Shown: in pieces, positions 54,401 through 63,545 of the stretch
Layout of the letters: each line of letters opens with the position of its first letter
Numbering within the stretch: position 1 is the stretch's first letter
DNA from: Craspedostauros australis
Lineage: Eukaryota > Bacillariophyta > Bacillariophyceae > Mastogloiales > Achnanthaceae
Reading direction: 5' to 3'
Assembly (NCBI GenBank): GCA_026770025.1
Contig: JAMXDE010000026.1
Span: forward strand, 1-64,000
Length of the DNA stretch: 64,000 nucleotides
The notes under the pieces: generated by a model
Database searches by the model: none
Told to the model about the DNA's origin: nothing
Seen by the model: the letters and a program-made list of their open reading frames with translations, nothing else
Made by a program: the position numbers and the translations under genes

Positions 54401-56985
54401 ATGGGAAAGCCGGCCGTGAACCGAGAGTCGAGAGCGACGTACACCTGAAGCATGGTGCAGCCGCCATGGCCGGGAACCCCGTCGTCGTGAGCAGGGGTAT
54501 CGGAGAAGAGCGTATCCATCGCAACCGTCTCATGGAGACGGTCGACGTTGGCCGCTGGGAACCGAGACTTGAAATGCTTGCGCATGGAGAAGCGCTCGGC
54601 GGTACGGTACCATTGAGAGGTACACCGAAGAGTGTCGCGAACGCGACGAGCTGGAATCCAGCCGAAGTGGGGTCGGAGAGCCTCGTAGTCGGCAGGCTTG
54701 CGAGTGGCAACGATGCTGCCCGGGTTGTCAGCGATGTCGGCTTGGCGAGCACCAGTGTAGGCCGTGAGAACGGTAGAGTTGTTCTCGCGGCGCTGGAGTG
54801 CTGCGGCGTCATCATCGTCGACGTCGTCGAGGTTCATCTCCTGGTCGAGGGAAGAAGGGTCCCATTCGTCGTCCGCGGTGAAGTCGACATGTGGATACTT
54901 GTCGAGTTCGGAGCGGGTAGGCTTGGCCATGTCCATGTAGGACAGGCCTTGCCGGACAGCCAGTGGGATGATGTGGCCTCCTGGTGTGATGATGGTCTGG
55001 CGACCTCCAGGGAGATTCCGTGGGCGTTCGTTAACATCCATTCCGAAGGCACCAAGCTGGTTGGATGAATGGATGGTCTTGCCCTTTCCGTAGAGCGCGT
55101 ATTGGTGGAATTTACCAATGATGGGCCCTTCGGTGGTCTGGATGAGACCAGCAACCGTACCGATGTCGAGGTTGGCGATGGCAGAGTCACCAATGCCACT
55201 GACGTCGGCGGTGTGTCCTGTCTTGCAGAGAACGAGGACGTCATCGCCGGCCAGGCCACCATTGGCACCGCTGTCGACGAGAGAGCCAGAGTGGTCCTTG
55301 ACAAGCTTGTTGAAGCTGTACCGGACCACCGTGGAGTTGGCAAGGCGCCAGGTCTGGCCCTTGTAGACCAGTTGAGGAGTATCGTCAGACGAAGAGGTGG
55401 ACTTGGTCTGCGCGAGAAGGCGATCGATGGCAGTGGACTGGTCACCAGCCTTGGAAGAGTCCGTGTTGCCAGCGGACGGGGTTGCGGAAGGAGTGTCGGT
55501 GGTGCCCGAAGATGTGGCAGCGTTGTTGGCAGCTCGGTGGGAGTCAGCCTTGCCCTTGCCCTTGTTCTTGCGCCACTTTCCCTTTGCTTCGAGGAACGCC
55601 TTGCGTTGGTCCTTGGACATCTCACGCCATTCATCATTGGGGATGGAACGACGGTCGTCCTTGGCGTAGTCCTTGCCATTGCCTTTGCCAGCAGAGCCGC
55701 TGGTCTTGGCGTTGTTGACCTTGCGCCGAGATGTGGTGCGAGGCTGGTTGGCATCAAGGGACTGCGCCTCATCGCGAACGAACTCGAGGAGGTCTTCGAA
55801 GGAGACACCGACCTTGATGAAGCCGCGAGATTGCTTGTGACGTTGGCGGGAGTTGGACTTGACGTTGGTGTAGGCCCGAGTCAAGTCGACATCGGGACCG
55901 ATGGCGGTGCGCAACCATTGCTGCTTGACCGCCTCATCGACACATGCATCATCGAGCTCTTCGATGTCATCGAGCTTGGTTTCCCAGGCATCGAGGAATT
56001 GCTCGCGGGTCTTGGTCCAGGATTGGTCCAATCGGAAGGCGACGATGGTGTCTCTGTATTTGATGGACAGAGTCTCGCCGACGACGCCACTGGTGTAGCT
56101 ATCGACGAGATCGGCGTAGGCCGCACGGCCATCGCAAGACTTCTTGTAGGCACGGATGATGCGCCGACTCTTGGAAGTCTTGACATGCTCAGTGAGCACG
56201 GCGAAGAGGTAGCGATTCTGGCTCGCGAAGAAGGCCTCGTCCTTGGGTGCCGGAATGAAATCCATATCGAGATGGTGGTTGAGTCCATGGGAGAAGGAAA
56301 GAGTCTCGAAGGTCCGCATGAAGGTGAGGAAGTGCTTGTCGTCCTTCAATGTCGGAAGTGACAGGCTCTCCCGCTTGGTTGCCTTGCTGAACTCCTTGAC
56401 GTAGTCAGCCGGAAGCTCCATGGCTTGGACACCTTGGAAGTTGGAAGAGGGTGCCATGGATGGAGTCACAGGCGGTTGCGGGTAGGCAGGATCAGGCACC
56501 GAAGCCGAAGGATCGAATGCAAAGTTCACATGCGGAGGTTCTTCAGGCACCGGACGGAATGCGGATGCTGGAGTGGTGTGGTGGCCCATGCCCATCGGAG
56601 ACGGAATGGGAGAGCTTGCAGTCGAATGCGAGTGCGAAGATGGAAGGGAAGGGTTGTTCTGCTCAGCTGTGAACGCCATGAACGAGGTACGATCGAGATC
56701 GTTCCAGGTGTTGTCGTCGAGGATGGCTTGGGTGAGATACCACTTGCCAAGGTTGAGGATCTTGCGGATGTGGTTCACTCCGAGTACGGCGACGATGGTT
56801 TCGCCATCATCGATCTCATCGCGAAGTTGGAAGCTGCGAAGATCATCTTCGGTGAGCGAGACAAGGTCAAGAGGGCTGACGATGTCCGCATGGGCGATGA
56901 TGTCGCGAGGAGTGGAGTCCGAAGGGATGCCGATGACACCGAGGATGTGATCCAAGGTGGCGAGGTCCATCTCAGGAGTCGACAT
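51403..56985 (-). CDS. Copia Gag-Pol polyprotein, element 5
   Basis: 1,860 codons without a break, starting at the ATG at 56985. Gag occupies about residues 1-450, with a Lys-rich end and no classic CCHC knuckle. Then come the protease (VDSGANGGLAGDD), integrase (SDNAKAQIG for the second acid, HQNGAERRIQDIKR for the Glu), a linker with a chromodomain-like segment (WEFDSIIGHEGPL ... VIVKWGDGSTSTEPL ... DDPVSCAAYG, about residues 1,165-1,250), reverse transcriptase (CVYVDDLTATM) and RNase H (FVDANLLHC, TYGSEFVAARQATEQI). The chromodomain-like segment resembles that of algal copia elements as I recall them and could steer integration to chromatin (inference). Very different from elements 1, 2 and 4. 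Confidence 0.95.
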   Translation of the reverse strand: MSTPEMDLATLDHILGVIGIPSDSTPRDIIAHADIVSPLDLVSLTEDDLRSFQLRDEIDDGETIVAVLGVNHIRKILNLGKWYLTQAILDDNTWNDLDRTSFMAFTAEQNNPSLPSSHSHSTASSPIPSPMGMGHHTTPASAFRPVPEEPPHVNFAFDPSASVPDPAYPQPPVTPSMAPSSNFQGVQAMELPADYVKEFSKATKRESLSLPTLKDDKHFLTFMRTFETLSFSHGLNHHLDMDFIPAPKDEAFFASQNRYLFAVLTEHVKTSKSRRIIRAYKKSCDGRAAYADLVDSYTSGVVGETLSIKYRDTIVAFRLDQSWTKTREQFLDAWETKLDDIEELDDACVDEAVKQQWLRTAIGPDVDLTRAYTNVKSNSRQRHKQSRGFIKVGVSFEDLLEFVRDEAQSLDANQPRTTSRRKVNNAKTSGSAGKGNGKDYAKDDRRSIPNDEWREMSKDQRKAFLEAKGKWRKNKGKGKADSHRAANNAATSSGTTDTPSATPSAGNTDSSKAGDQSTAIDRLLAQTKSTSSSDDTPQLVYKGQTWRLANSTVVRYSFNKLVKDHSGSLVDSGANGGLAGDDVLVLCKTGHTADVSGIGDSAIANLDIGTVAGLIQTTEGPIIGKFHQYALYGKGKTIHSSNQLGAFGMDVNERPRNLPGGRQTIITPGGHIIPLAVRQGLSYMDMAKPTRSELDKYPHVDFTADDEWDPSSLDQEMNLDDVDDDDAAALQRRENNSTVLTAYTGARQADIADNPGSIVATRKPADYEALRPHFGWIPARRVRDTLRCTSQWYRTAERFSMRKHFKSRFPAANVDRLHETVAMDTLFSDTPAHDDGVPGHGGCTMLQVYVALDSRFTAGFPMPSESRISDTLRDFIRRHGAPDLLMSDNAKAQIGNKVMEILRQYHIRDHQSEPEHQHQNGAERRIQDIKRTTNGVMDRTGTPDRFWLICTLYVVDLFNHIAQVTAGSITPLQAAFGQRPDISKFLSYRWWQPVYYRVDNPTFPSQSKERSGRWAGPCLHKGDDLTFWVLDNETQRLLPRSAIRPADDSATRNLRADFPFPIVGEDDGSDAMNVANGEPDDDISVPPDSDPIVHSLADSILADRRGTDPETVGNAKVHIPKFSPEDLVGMTFIHKKDGQQVKAEVVQKVNDLDAANHQRIKMLLALADGETHDLISYVELADIIERQQEHNDDPDAKWEFDSIIGHEGPLPSSSPSYKGSSFNVIVKWGDGSTSTEPLSIMIQDDPVSCAAYGRRHELLDEPGWKRLKRLAIRTNRLERQVNKSKTFNHAPTFQFGVQVPRNHKEAMRLDDKNGNSLWADAEKKEMDQLFGYHTFKSLGKGAPVPSGFQKIRLQWVYAVKHDLRHKARCVAGGHLTDPCKDASYAGVVSLRSLRLSLLAGELNGIPTWVGDIGNAYLEAFTQERICFIAGDEFGDFAGHTMQIVKALYGLRTSGARFHEALADTLRDMGFLQCRSDPDVWMRDANSHWEYVCVYVDDLTATMADPKAFFDILSSKYGYQLKGVGPIKYHLGADFGRDPDGTLKLSPQSYIKRMMENYERMFGELPRKISCPLDKADSPELDTSSELSETDKRKFMSLIGALQWCISLGRFDISVAVMTLARFRSAPRQGHLDRAKRIYGYLRKHPDAAIRFRTCVPRFDLHYEVPNHDWIYSVYGKTSEEIPDDIPEPKGKPVRTTTFVDANLLHCQVTGRSATGALHLVNQTPIEWFSKRQGTVETATYGSEFVAARQATEQIISLRLALREMGIPIDGPSWMLGDNQSVITSSTVPKSMLSKRHNALAYHRVRSAVAAGILYFIKIPGTQNVADVMTKFLPWAVFWPLVKPILFWKGHTESSSPTYKT

Positions 56986-57306
56986 GATTGGCGATGGATG
57001 GATGGAGAGAGTGGATGCGGATGCTGGAGGCTGAAGGGTAGCTGAGGCTGGAGTGCACTGACTGAATCGTCGTCTGGTGCGGGAGGGTGCTGCAGGAAGT
57101 CTTGGATGGCTGAGTGGGAAGGCCCGAACTCAGCAGAGGAACCGAAAGGAGGGCGTTCTGCGAATGCGAGAAAGCCGAGGGAAAGCCGAAATCACGTCGT
57201 CACGTGATGGAAGGTGAAGGGATCGCTCGTGGATGGACGAGGGATGAAGGATGGATGGATTGTCACGCAATCAATTCAGTAGGTGAAAGCTTGCGACTGT
57301 TAATCT
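56986..57306 (-). other. Leader and primer-binding site of element 5
   Basis: 320 bp of untranslated leader. Directly abutting the LTR, the plus strand reads GCTTGCGACTGTTAATC (57290-57306), the anticodon arm of a tRNA-Asn(GTT) up to nucleotide 40, with loop CTGTTAA. The minus-strand RNA would pair with the 3' end of a 5' half of tRNA-Asn. Confidence 0.75.
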
Positions 57307-57935
57307 GTTAGAGCGTAATCGTAGATGGGTTTGAAGATACCGCACCGAGAACGTAGAGTGATCAAGTCGTTGTTGTTGGTGAGGAGAGTGTTTGTTTACT
57401 GTGTTATTCGTATGGTAGTAGGAATGCTGTCGAGCTCACAAGATTGTCTTCTTGGAACTGTGAGCATGAGAGAGACATGACAGGTCTCATGCAAATTGCA
57501 GGTGAAATTAACACGGAGACAACACGGCAAATGTGCGTGTTACTGCGTGAAGATGAGGTGCAAAAGTCAATGAACAAAACACCGCGATAGCCCGTGTTGC
57601 GAATTACGTCTTCTCACGATGTTGCTAGTAGTACGATCACACGATTGATCGTATTCACTTGAGAAGGTCATGGCAAGATTCGCACGTGTCACACCCAAGA
57701 TCCAAGTCTGTCCTGATTGGGCAGATTGGCTCATCTTGGCAAGAAATCAATTTCCGCGACATTTTTGGATCTGTGATTGAGGGAAAACGATTCTTGCGAC
57801 GCGAAATGCGACACAAATCTGACACAACGGATTTTCGACCAAAATTTCCGTTCGGAACGGAAAAGGTAAGAAAAGTGGAGATTTCTGATTGGTCGACGGG
57901 TGTCGCTATTGTTAGAGATTTAGCGTGCGCTAATA
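57307..57935 (-). repeat. 5' LTR of element 5
   Basis: Partner of 50749-51378, near identical. Directly followed by the GTAGG target duplicate. Confidence 0.92.
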
Positions 57936-58063
57936 GTAGGCATATGAAGGGAAGGCAGCATGTGCTGATTGAGATGTGGACGAAGCTGAATGTCCTGAAT
58001 CATGAACAGTGGCAGACCGAGCACAAGGCATGATGCAGGTCAAGCTAAGGGAGAGAGCAAAGG

Positions 58064-58681
58064 TTGAATTGGGGTGTACCCCCTGTGGGTAGCATGGAGC
58101 CTGCAACCCTCTCACCACTATATGCATTCTTCTCCACATGGGTTCCATTGATCCAAATCCCAGACAAAGCAGCAGCCTCAGCATGCCCACCGCCACCACG
58201 CAATCCTCAACCTTTCGTCACAAGTAACCACCTCACCCACGTGAAATGTGAGTGTGTCGATGATAGACACGACTGGACAGCATGTCGAAACACGACTGAC
58301 GATTCCGAACCCCATTTGCCCTCCACCGTCCGCACGCTTGACGCGTCTAGGCAAAAGCTAATGAGAAAAATATAACTTTGTAACTATAAGGCTGAGGAGT
58401 CTATAACTTCACGCACACCCAATAAAGAATAACAGAATGAATTCAGAGCTGAAATATTGTATCAGAACGAAGTTGCAATCGTATCCTGAATGGGTCTTGT
58501 GCTCACGCTGGGTCCACACAGCAAACAACTCGAGTCCGTTGTCCATTTGGTGTTGGAGAATCACACACAGAGGTTCGAATGGTTGCACATGGCATTGGTG
58601 GCCATGGCGGACAGTGTCGCTCGTGGTCTTCAAGTTCTTGATTCGGCAGTTCAAACGCTCGGCAACGAGCGCGGCTCTTGA
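58064..58681 (+). other. Two weak coding stretches, possible exons
   Basis: 58064-58375 is a plus-strand frame (ATG at 58094) with a Pro- and Cys-containing, protein-like composition, and 58490-58681 codes for a helical stretch (LESVVHLVLENHTQRFEWLH). They are in different frames and could be exons of one gene. I recognise no domain and cannot join them with confidence. Confidence 0.25.
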
Positions 58682-58790
58682 ACTTTGTGCCATCTTTTCG
58701 CGAACAATCCTGTTCTTGGGGCCTGCACACCAATCGCCAACCCACACACAAACAGCTCAAGCGAGTCCCGCGACCTGTGTGCTTCCACCA

Positions 58791-58982
58791 AAAAATGCAT
58801 TTGGTGTGCAAAAAATGCATTTGCAGTGCATTAAATGCACTTGGAGTTCAAAAAATGCATTTGAAGTGCATTAAATGCAAATGGAGTGCATTAAATGCAT
58901 TTGGAGTGCAAAAAATGCAAATGGAGTGCATTAAATGCATTTGCAGTGCATTAAATGCAAATGGAGTGCATTAAATGCACTT
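58791..58982. repeat. 20-bp minisatellite, copy B
   Basis: About nine to ten units of the same TGCATTTGGAGTGCATTAAA-type repeat as at 49570-49760, direct orientation. The stretch from here to 59341 shows no gene. Confidence 0.9.
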
Positions 58983-59341
58983 TCAGTTGTGCATCAGATT
59001 GATTCGTGACTTAAACAGCTACAGTCACAACGGCGGTCATTGGACACCAATAGACGATCTCGTTAAATAAAATACTTAACGGTACGACATCAATAGGTCA
59101 TTTTCAGCGAATGCAACGACACAGATTGTGGAGGCAAGACTAATTCGATTAAACAGCCTCGATTCATCTCTCTGGTCAAATGAGTCAAATGACACACGTT
59201 TCAATGGACTTGCCGGGTGTCCCTGGTGCGCCACAAAACTGCGGAGTGGCTCTGCGAGAACAGAATGATGTACCGCACTGAACACAAGAAGGGCAGTACA
59301 GCAGTATATCATAAAACACATCTGTTTTTCTCGTCGAATAC

Positions 59342-61323
59342 ATGCCCAAGTTTGTATTACTTGCACATCGGAGGCTGATCAGGTTAGATCTTGTGATGGA
59401 TCGGTTGACTTCCGCAGAATCAACATTCCACCGTCAATTCCAACCGTCAACGATGGTGTTGCATCCACAAGGTGCGCTTGGTGGTCAGCGGCGCAGGCAG
59501 ACTTGGAGTGCGAGGATTGTCAGCATTGTTACCCTCATAAGAGAGGTATGACGATCAGTTCCATGGTGCGTTATCGTCTCCAGAGTTGTTGTGGATCAAA
59601 GACAAGGAACAACAACGTGCTGACCGTTTGGACGCCATATTGTGGATTGAGTTTAGGGTAAGTGTATTGGTTTGACGGCAGCGTTGCATGGAACAACAAT
59701 TCCTCTTGGTGCTGTGGAAGCACAGCTTCAATTTTGCTCCAGGCGAAGACATCGATACCATCGTGTGTCTTTTTTGTTTGCGCCATGAATTTGATAACAT
59801 CACTCGCTCTCGCTGATCGTCATCATTCTCCGTTGTCTGCTGGGGCCGTTCGTGGCAGTCTGGGTGGTCACAGAGCAAGCAACAGCCGGCGCCAAACATG
59901 AATGGCACCGGCGGTTGATGATTGGTGAACGCTGTTCCACAGGCGGATGCGATTTGTTGTCTCCCCCAGCGGTTGTTGGATGAGCGATAGACGAGAAGCT
60001 GGTGGTGATCATCTGTACGGAAAGCGTCGGGGCAGATGGATGGGATGTTCTGAGCAATGAAACAATAGTGCCATACTAATGGACGAGGTAGTGTGGATGA
60101 GGCTGAGAGCTTGTTCCGATTTCCTCGCAAGCACAAACATTTCCTAATTGATGGCGTGTGCTCGTCGTCTCTCCGCGATTGACTTGTGTTCGCGTGAGAG
60201 CAAAATGTGAGCCACTGCTCTGCGCCGAGAACTGGTGTCCATTTGCAAGAGAACTGCGCATCCCGATTCACAAGTCGAGCAACAAATCGCGCACACTCCA
60301 GACTACATTCGTCACTTTCCGATACGATACGATACGATACGATACGATACGATATGATACGACACGACATGACATGACATGACATGACATGACATGACAT
60401 GACATGACATGACATGACATGACATGACATGACATGACATGACACACTACTAATACCAGCACCATACGTATTGGATAGATTGATGAATGGATGGATGGAG
60501 CTGTGATCATCCCAAGGATACCGTATCGACACACTTGGCGACAAACCATAGTCGCCGTATTGGTACCATCGCAGGACATGGTGCAGATACGCGGAGCAAA
60601 CGCCGGTACGTGCAGCCACAAATTGCTACACGCAACTGTGAAAGGGAATGGCGCAAGTCACTGATTAGCTCATGAGCAGAAGTCAGCACATTTGCTCTTG
60701 GAGTCAGTCCAGTTGTACCAGACAATGTTACCAGCATCATGGAGATTGCATTGTACTTGGAGCAGAGCATTTGGGATCGATCATTCAAGAATCTTATTCC
60801 ATTCGGCATGGCGCTTGGTGTCGGCGGCGATGGTGTCCAGGTAGCATTCTGTGGCAATTCTGCAGGTGCCCCCTTGTGCCTACTCTAGCAATCCACTGAT
60901 TACATTCTTATCATTGAAAGACAGGTGTGCTCATACACTAGACAGTGTACGACAGCACCATCATACCCACTCTGGCTTGCGCAGGAGTGTGAGAGCCACA
61001 ACCTGGAGTTGTGCCGTGCCAACTCCTTGTTTGCCTTGGGCCCTCTGTGTCCAATTTCTGGTTCCCCGATTTTCTCCCAAATCAATCTACTGAATTTTTC
61101 AATAGTGGTATACGATGTTGTTGTGTGCGTAGCACAATTGCAAACATTACTGCATTCATCCTTTGCACAATCCTCTCCGTTGGATGAACTCCATACCTTG
61201 ATTTCAACGCTGCCGACATACCCACCCACCAATACAATGCATGCGATTCACCCTGTGCTATTTTTAGTTCGGCGCGTTGTGTTGCCGGATTCTCGTTTTC
61301 TCTGGTGTTATTTCTCACGATAA
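59342..61323 (+). CDS. Candidate intron-rich host gene (or two)
   Basis: Short protein-like plus-strand stretches are joined in frame by GT-AG introns. Block A: 59342-59471, intron 70 nt, 59542-59657, intron 63 nt (donor GTAAGT), 59721 to about 59765. Block B: ATG 60491-60605, intron 74 nt (donor GTACGT), 60680-60840, intron 84 nt, 60925-61323. Each join keeps the frame: block B sums to 224 codons plus stop. Examples of the protein-like stretches are LLWIKDKEQQRADRLDAI in block A and IMEIALYLEQSIWDRSFKNL in block B. Between the blocks lie further candidate exons, such as one near 59990-60080 (DEKLVVIICTESVGADGWD), and a pentanucleotide repeat. I recognise no domain. The whole could be one gene extending further right, since similar coding stretches occur at 61773-61997 and 62130-62335. 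Confidence 0.4.
60320..60443. repeat. Pentanucleotide microsatellite (GATAC)n (GACAT)n
   Basis: About eight GATAC units followed by about fifteen GACAT units, with a few transitional units. The minus-strand frame through it gives a Met-Ser-Cys-His repeat that is not a gene. Confidence 0.95.
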
Positions 61324-61695
61324 AGTTGCAATATCTTCCCCCTTCCGCTGCGTTCACGGACTCCATCGGTTTCGACAGCCACATGCCCGGACTGCCGTCG
61401 TCTTCTTCGTCTTGTCGTCTACTTTGTAGTCGTTCAATTTCATTTCGCAATTCCGCCTGGTGCTATTTCTATGCCAACAAAAGCATACCTATGCCGGGAC
61501 CCCGTGTTATTCCTCACGATAAAATTGTTGCACCCTCACCTGAACGTTTCCATCACGCATTCTATCAGTTTCGACGTCTGGAGGGACGAACCACTCTCGT
61601 CCCCTCCGCCTCATTGTTTACTTTGTAGTCGTCCAATTGTTATTTCGCAATTCCGTTTGGTGCTATTTCTATCCCACCAAATCCATACCCATGCA
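61300..61695. repeat. Diverged tandem duplication, about 197 bp
   Basis: Two blocks share TTATTTCTCACGATAAA-like (61307, 61507), TACTTTGTAGTCGT (61422, 61618) and TTTCGCAATTCCG (61442, 61641), all with a period close to 197 bp. No firm gene lies within. Confidence 0.75.
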
Positions 61696-62315
61696 AATTC
61701 CGCTCCGTCGTCATGCACCTTCTGGAGGGCATCGTCAGTGTCATGTACGATTGCCGCGATTGAGGTGAGTCTATGCCATTCCAGTTGCATCAACCATTCA
61801 TGTTACTCAATACTGTATGGTGTTTGGCTGATGGGAAAGGGGAGGTTGGGCCTGAGCGATCTACACGCTCCGAATTGATGTTGCTCGCAATCCTCTTGCG
61901 AGGGCTCCGGACTCCGGCAGACAGTGTGTTGACTTTCAATTGCTCGCGGATCCGTGTGGTGTTGGCCTTTTCGAATTCCACCAATGGAAGGAGATGAACA
62001 TGACATTCATACATCAGGTTGCGCAGGTTTGCGGATGACGCGGATGCTGGAGATGGTGCGGGGCATGATTTCCTACCGCTTGGCATCACGAGGCCAACGA
62101 CTCAAGCAACAGAATTGACGATCGGCGACGGCAGTGGACAAATTGCAGCGGCTCCTGAAATATGTGGAACCACGGACGCGTTCCTGCACCATTGTGAGCG
62201 CTGCGCTTTTGCGGTTCCATCATGGTTCGAAGATCGACTTGGCGTCTTCTACTTGTCTCAAACTCGACAATACACTGCATGCCTTGGTCGATGCCCGATC
62301 CAGTTTTGTTGTCTT
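61696..62315 (+). other. Stretch with possible exons
   Basis: 61773-61997 and about 62122-62335 are protein-like plus-strand frames (for example ELMLLAILLRGLRTPADSV). They may be later exons of the gene that begins upstream. No splice chain could be confirmed. Confidence 0.25.
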
Positions 62316-62463
62316 TGTCAAATCGTCACTTGTTCGTGCCAGGGCGGGAATCGAACCCGCACCCTCCCGGGGAGGACAAAAGTAAATCCAGTACTTCACG
62401 CGTCCCAGCGCTCCTGACACGTTCGGTACAAGTGAGATATATACCCAACAGCAACAGTTGTCA
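62316..62463 (-). repeat. Direct repeat carrying a tRNA-like gene, copy 1
   Basis: 148 bp repeated at 62555-62704 with one extra TA in the TATATA run. Each copy contains the tRNA-like unit plus about 40 bp of its upstream flank with a TATA-like run. Confidence 0.9.
62337..62419 (-). tRNA. tRNA-Ser(GGA)-like, copy 1
   Basis: 83 nt that fold as a class II tRNA: acceptor TGTCAGG/CCTGGCA, a short D arm (CGC/GCG), anticodon arm AAGTA-CTGGATT-TACTT with anticodon GGA, a 19-nt variable arm containing CCTCCC/GGGAGG, and a T arm GCGGG-TTCGAAT-CCCGC with a perfect B box. A TATA run lies upstream. Oddities: U at position 37, no A at position 14, no T-run terminator just downstream, and GGA is unusual for a nuclear serine tRNA (AGA is usual). 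It may be a pseudogene or an organelle-type copy. Confidence 0.5.
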
Positions 62464-62554
62464 TCCCCCGTGATTGGTGCACTGGCGTGTCATCAATTAG
62501 CAACTGAGGCAATGCACATACTGAGCTTCGGCGTTGTGCACACGACTCTTAATC

Positions 62555-62704
62555 TGTCAAATCGTCACTTGTTCGTGCCAGGGCGGGAATCGAACCCGCA
62601 CCCTCCCGGGGAGGACAAAAGTAAATCCAGTACTTCACGCGTCCCAGCGCTCCTGACACGTTCGGTACAAGTGAGATATATATACCCAACAGCAACAGTT
62701 GTCA
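62555..62704 (-). repeat. Direct repeat carrying a tRNA-like gene, copy 2
   Basis: 150 bp, the partner of 62316-62463, offset by 239 bp. The 91 bp between the copies are unrelated to the repeat. Confidence 0.9.
62576..62658 (-). tRNA. tRNA-Ser(GGA)-like, copy 2
   Basis: Identical in sequence to the unit at 62337-62419, with the same TATA-like upstream run. Confidence 0.5.
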
Positions 62705-63545
62705 GTCTTGATCGAAAATGTGGGTGTGAAATTGGCGCACCTCGAATCTGATTGGATGGGAATCATCAATGGTTCAGTGTAACTGTCGTTTGTTGCTCAC
62801 AAGGACAAACTACATTTAACAAACGAACAACGAAGAGCCAAAGTATGTCCGAAAATCAAGAAAACGACACGACGAGATCACCAATGATGGACTCGTGTAC
62901 CAACGATCCAGCGTCCCACACCAACCGACAACAACAGGCAGGACAGAACGTCTGCCGCAGTGAACTCACATCACACATCACACATCGCACGCCCAACAAC
63001 TGTACTCTTGCCCATTCACTGCGGATACTTCAATCGTCGCATCTGAGACGATCGGCGCCGACAGCCAACACAACTCCAAATGGCAGCCAACGAAGAACAG
63101 ATCGATTGTATTCTACCATGTTGCGTTCGGCCACCAGGGAAGTAATCATTACACACTCGATCGTCTCTCACGATGCCAAGGCAAATGATGAGAAATTGAG
63201 GCTACAATCGATGAGAATAAAAAGAAAAAATAAAAAGAAAAAATCAATAGAGAATGAATGGACAGACGGATTGATGTAGCACTTGTTGCTCTCTCTCTCT
63301 CTTGCACTTGCTCTCTCGTTGTGTTGGCGCTGCGTCACACTCACTCATTCGCCAAAATAAAAATCGCATACAGTTGCACATACATTCTCCAATCACAACC
63401 ACGTATGCACCAATGAGCGACCGTTGAGCTGTTGCCGCCGATCTCCGCACAAACACAGCGCCCATGCTGTTGTGAACAAATAGGCATGTGCTGCTTTGGC
63501 TTGTTGAGTGTTGTTGTCGCTGTCTGCTGCATTCTCCTATCTGCA
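62705..63545. other. Upstream region of the right-edge gene
   Basis: A 175-codon frame (62752-63279) is rich in Thr, Ser and Asn and looks non-coding. An A-rich run (63215-63245) and a CT repeat (63288-63302) follow. It probably holds the promoter and 5' UTR of the gene at 63546. Confidence 0.35.

Larger units (their letters stand above)
50749..57935 (-). mobile_element. Copia element 5, full length and apparently intact
   Basis: LTRs of about 630 bp (50749-51378 and 57307-57935), nearly identical, with a perfect 5-bp target duplication GTAGG (50744-50748 and 57936-57940). One uninterrupted gag-pol frame. A polypurine tract (minus strand CTTTGGGGAG) precedes the 3' LTR. The primer site adjoining the 5' LTR matches the anticodon arm of tRNA-Asn. 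Everything needed for transposition seems present, so it may be active or very recently so. Confidence 0.95.

Noticed and set aside
55069..56361. 430-codon plus-strand frame opposite element 5 Gag and protease
   Set aside because: Antisense shadow of a GC-rich gene; no motif, and the minus-strand polyprotein is continuous.
50579..58199. Minus-strand frame that would be continuous if element 5 were removed
   Set aside because: The joined frame (about 130 codons) is open across the GTAGG site but is low in recognisable sequence. It could be chance.
59555..60619. 354-codon minus-strand frame with a Met-Ser-Cys-His repeat
   Set aside because: It is the translation of a pentanucleotide microsatellite plus flanks. 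The plus strand here gives better coding stretches with splice sites.
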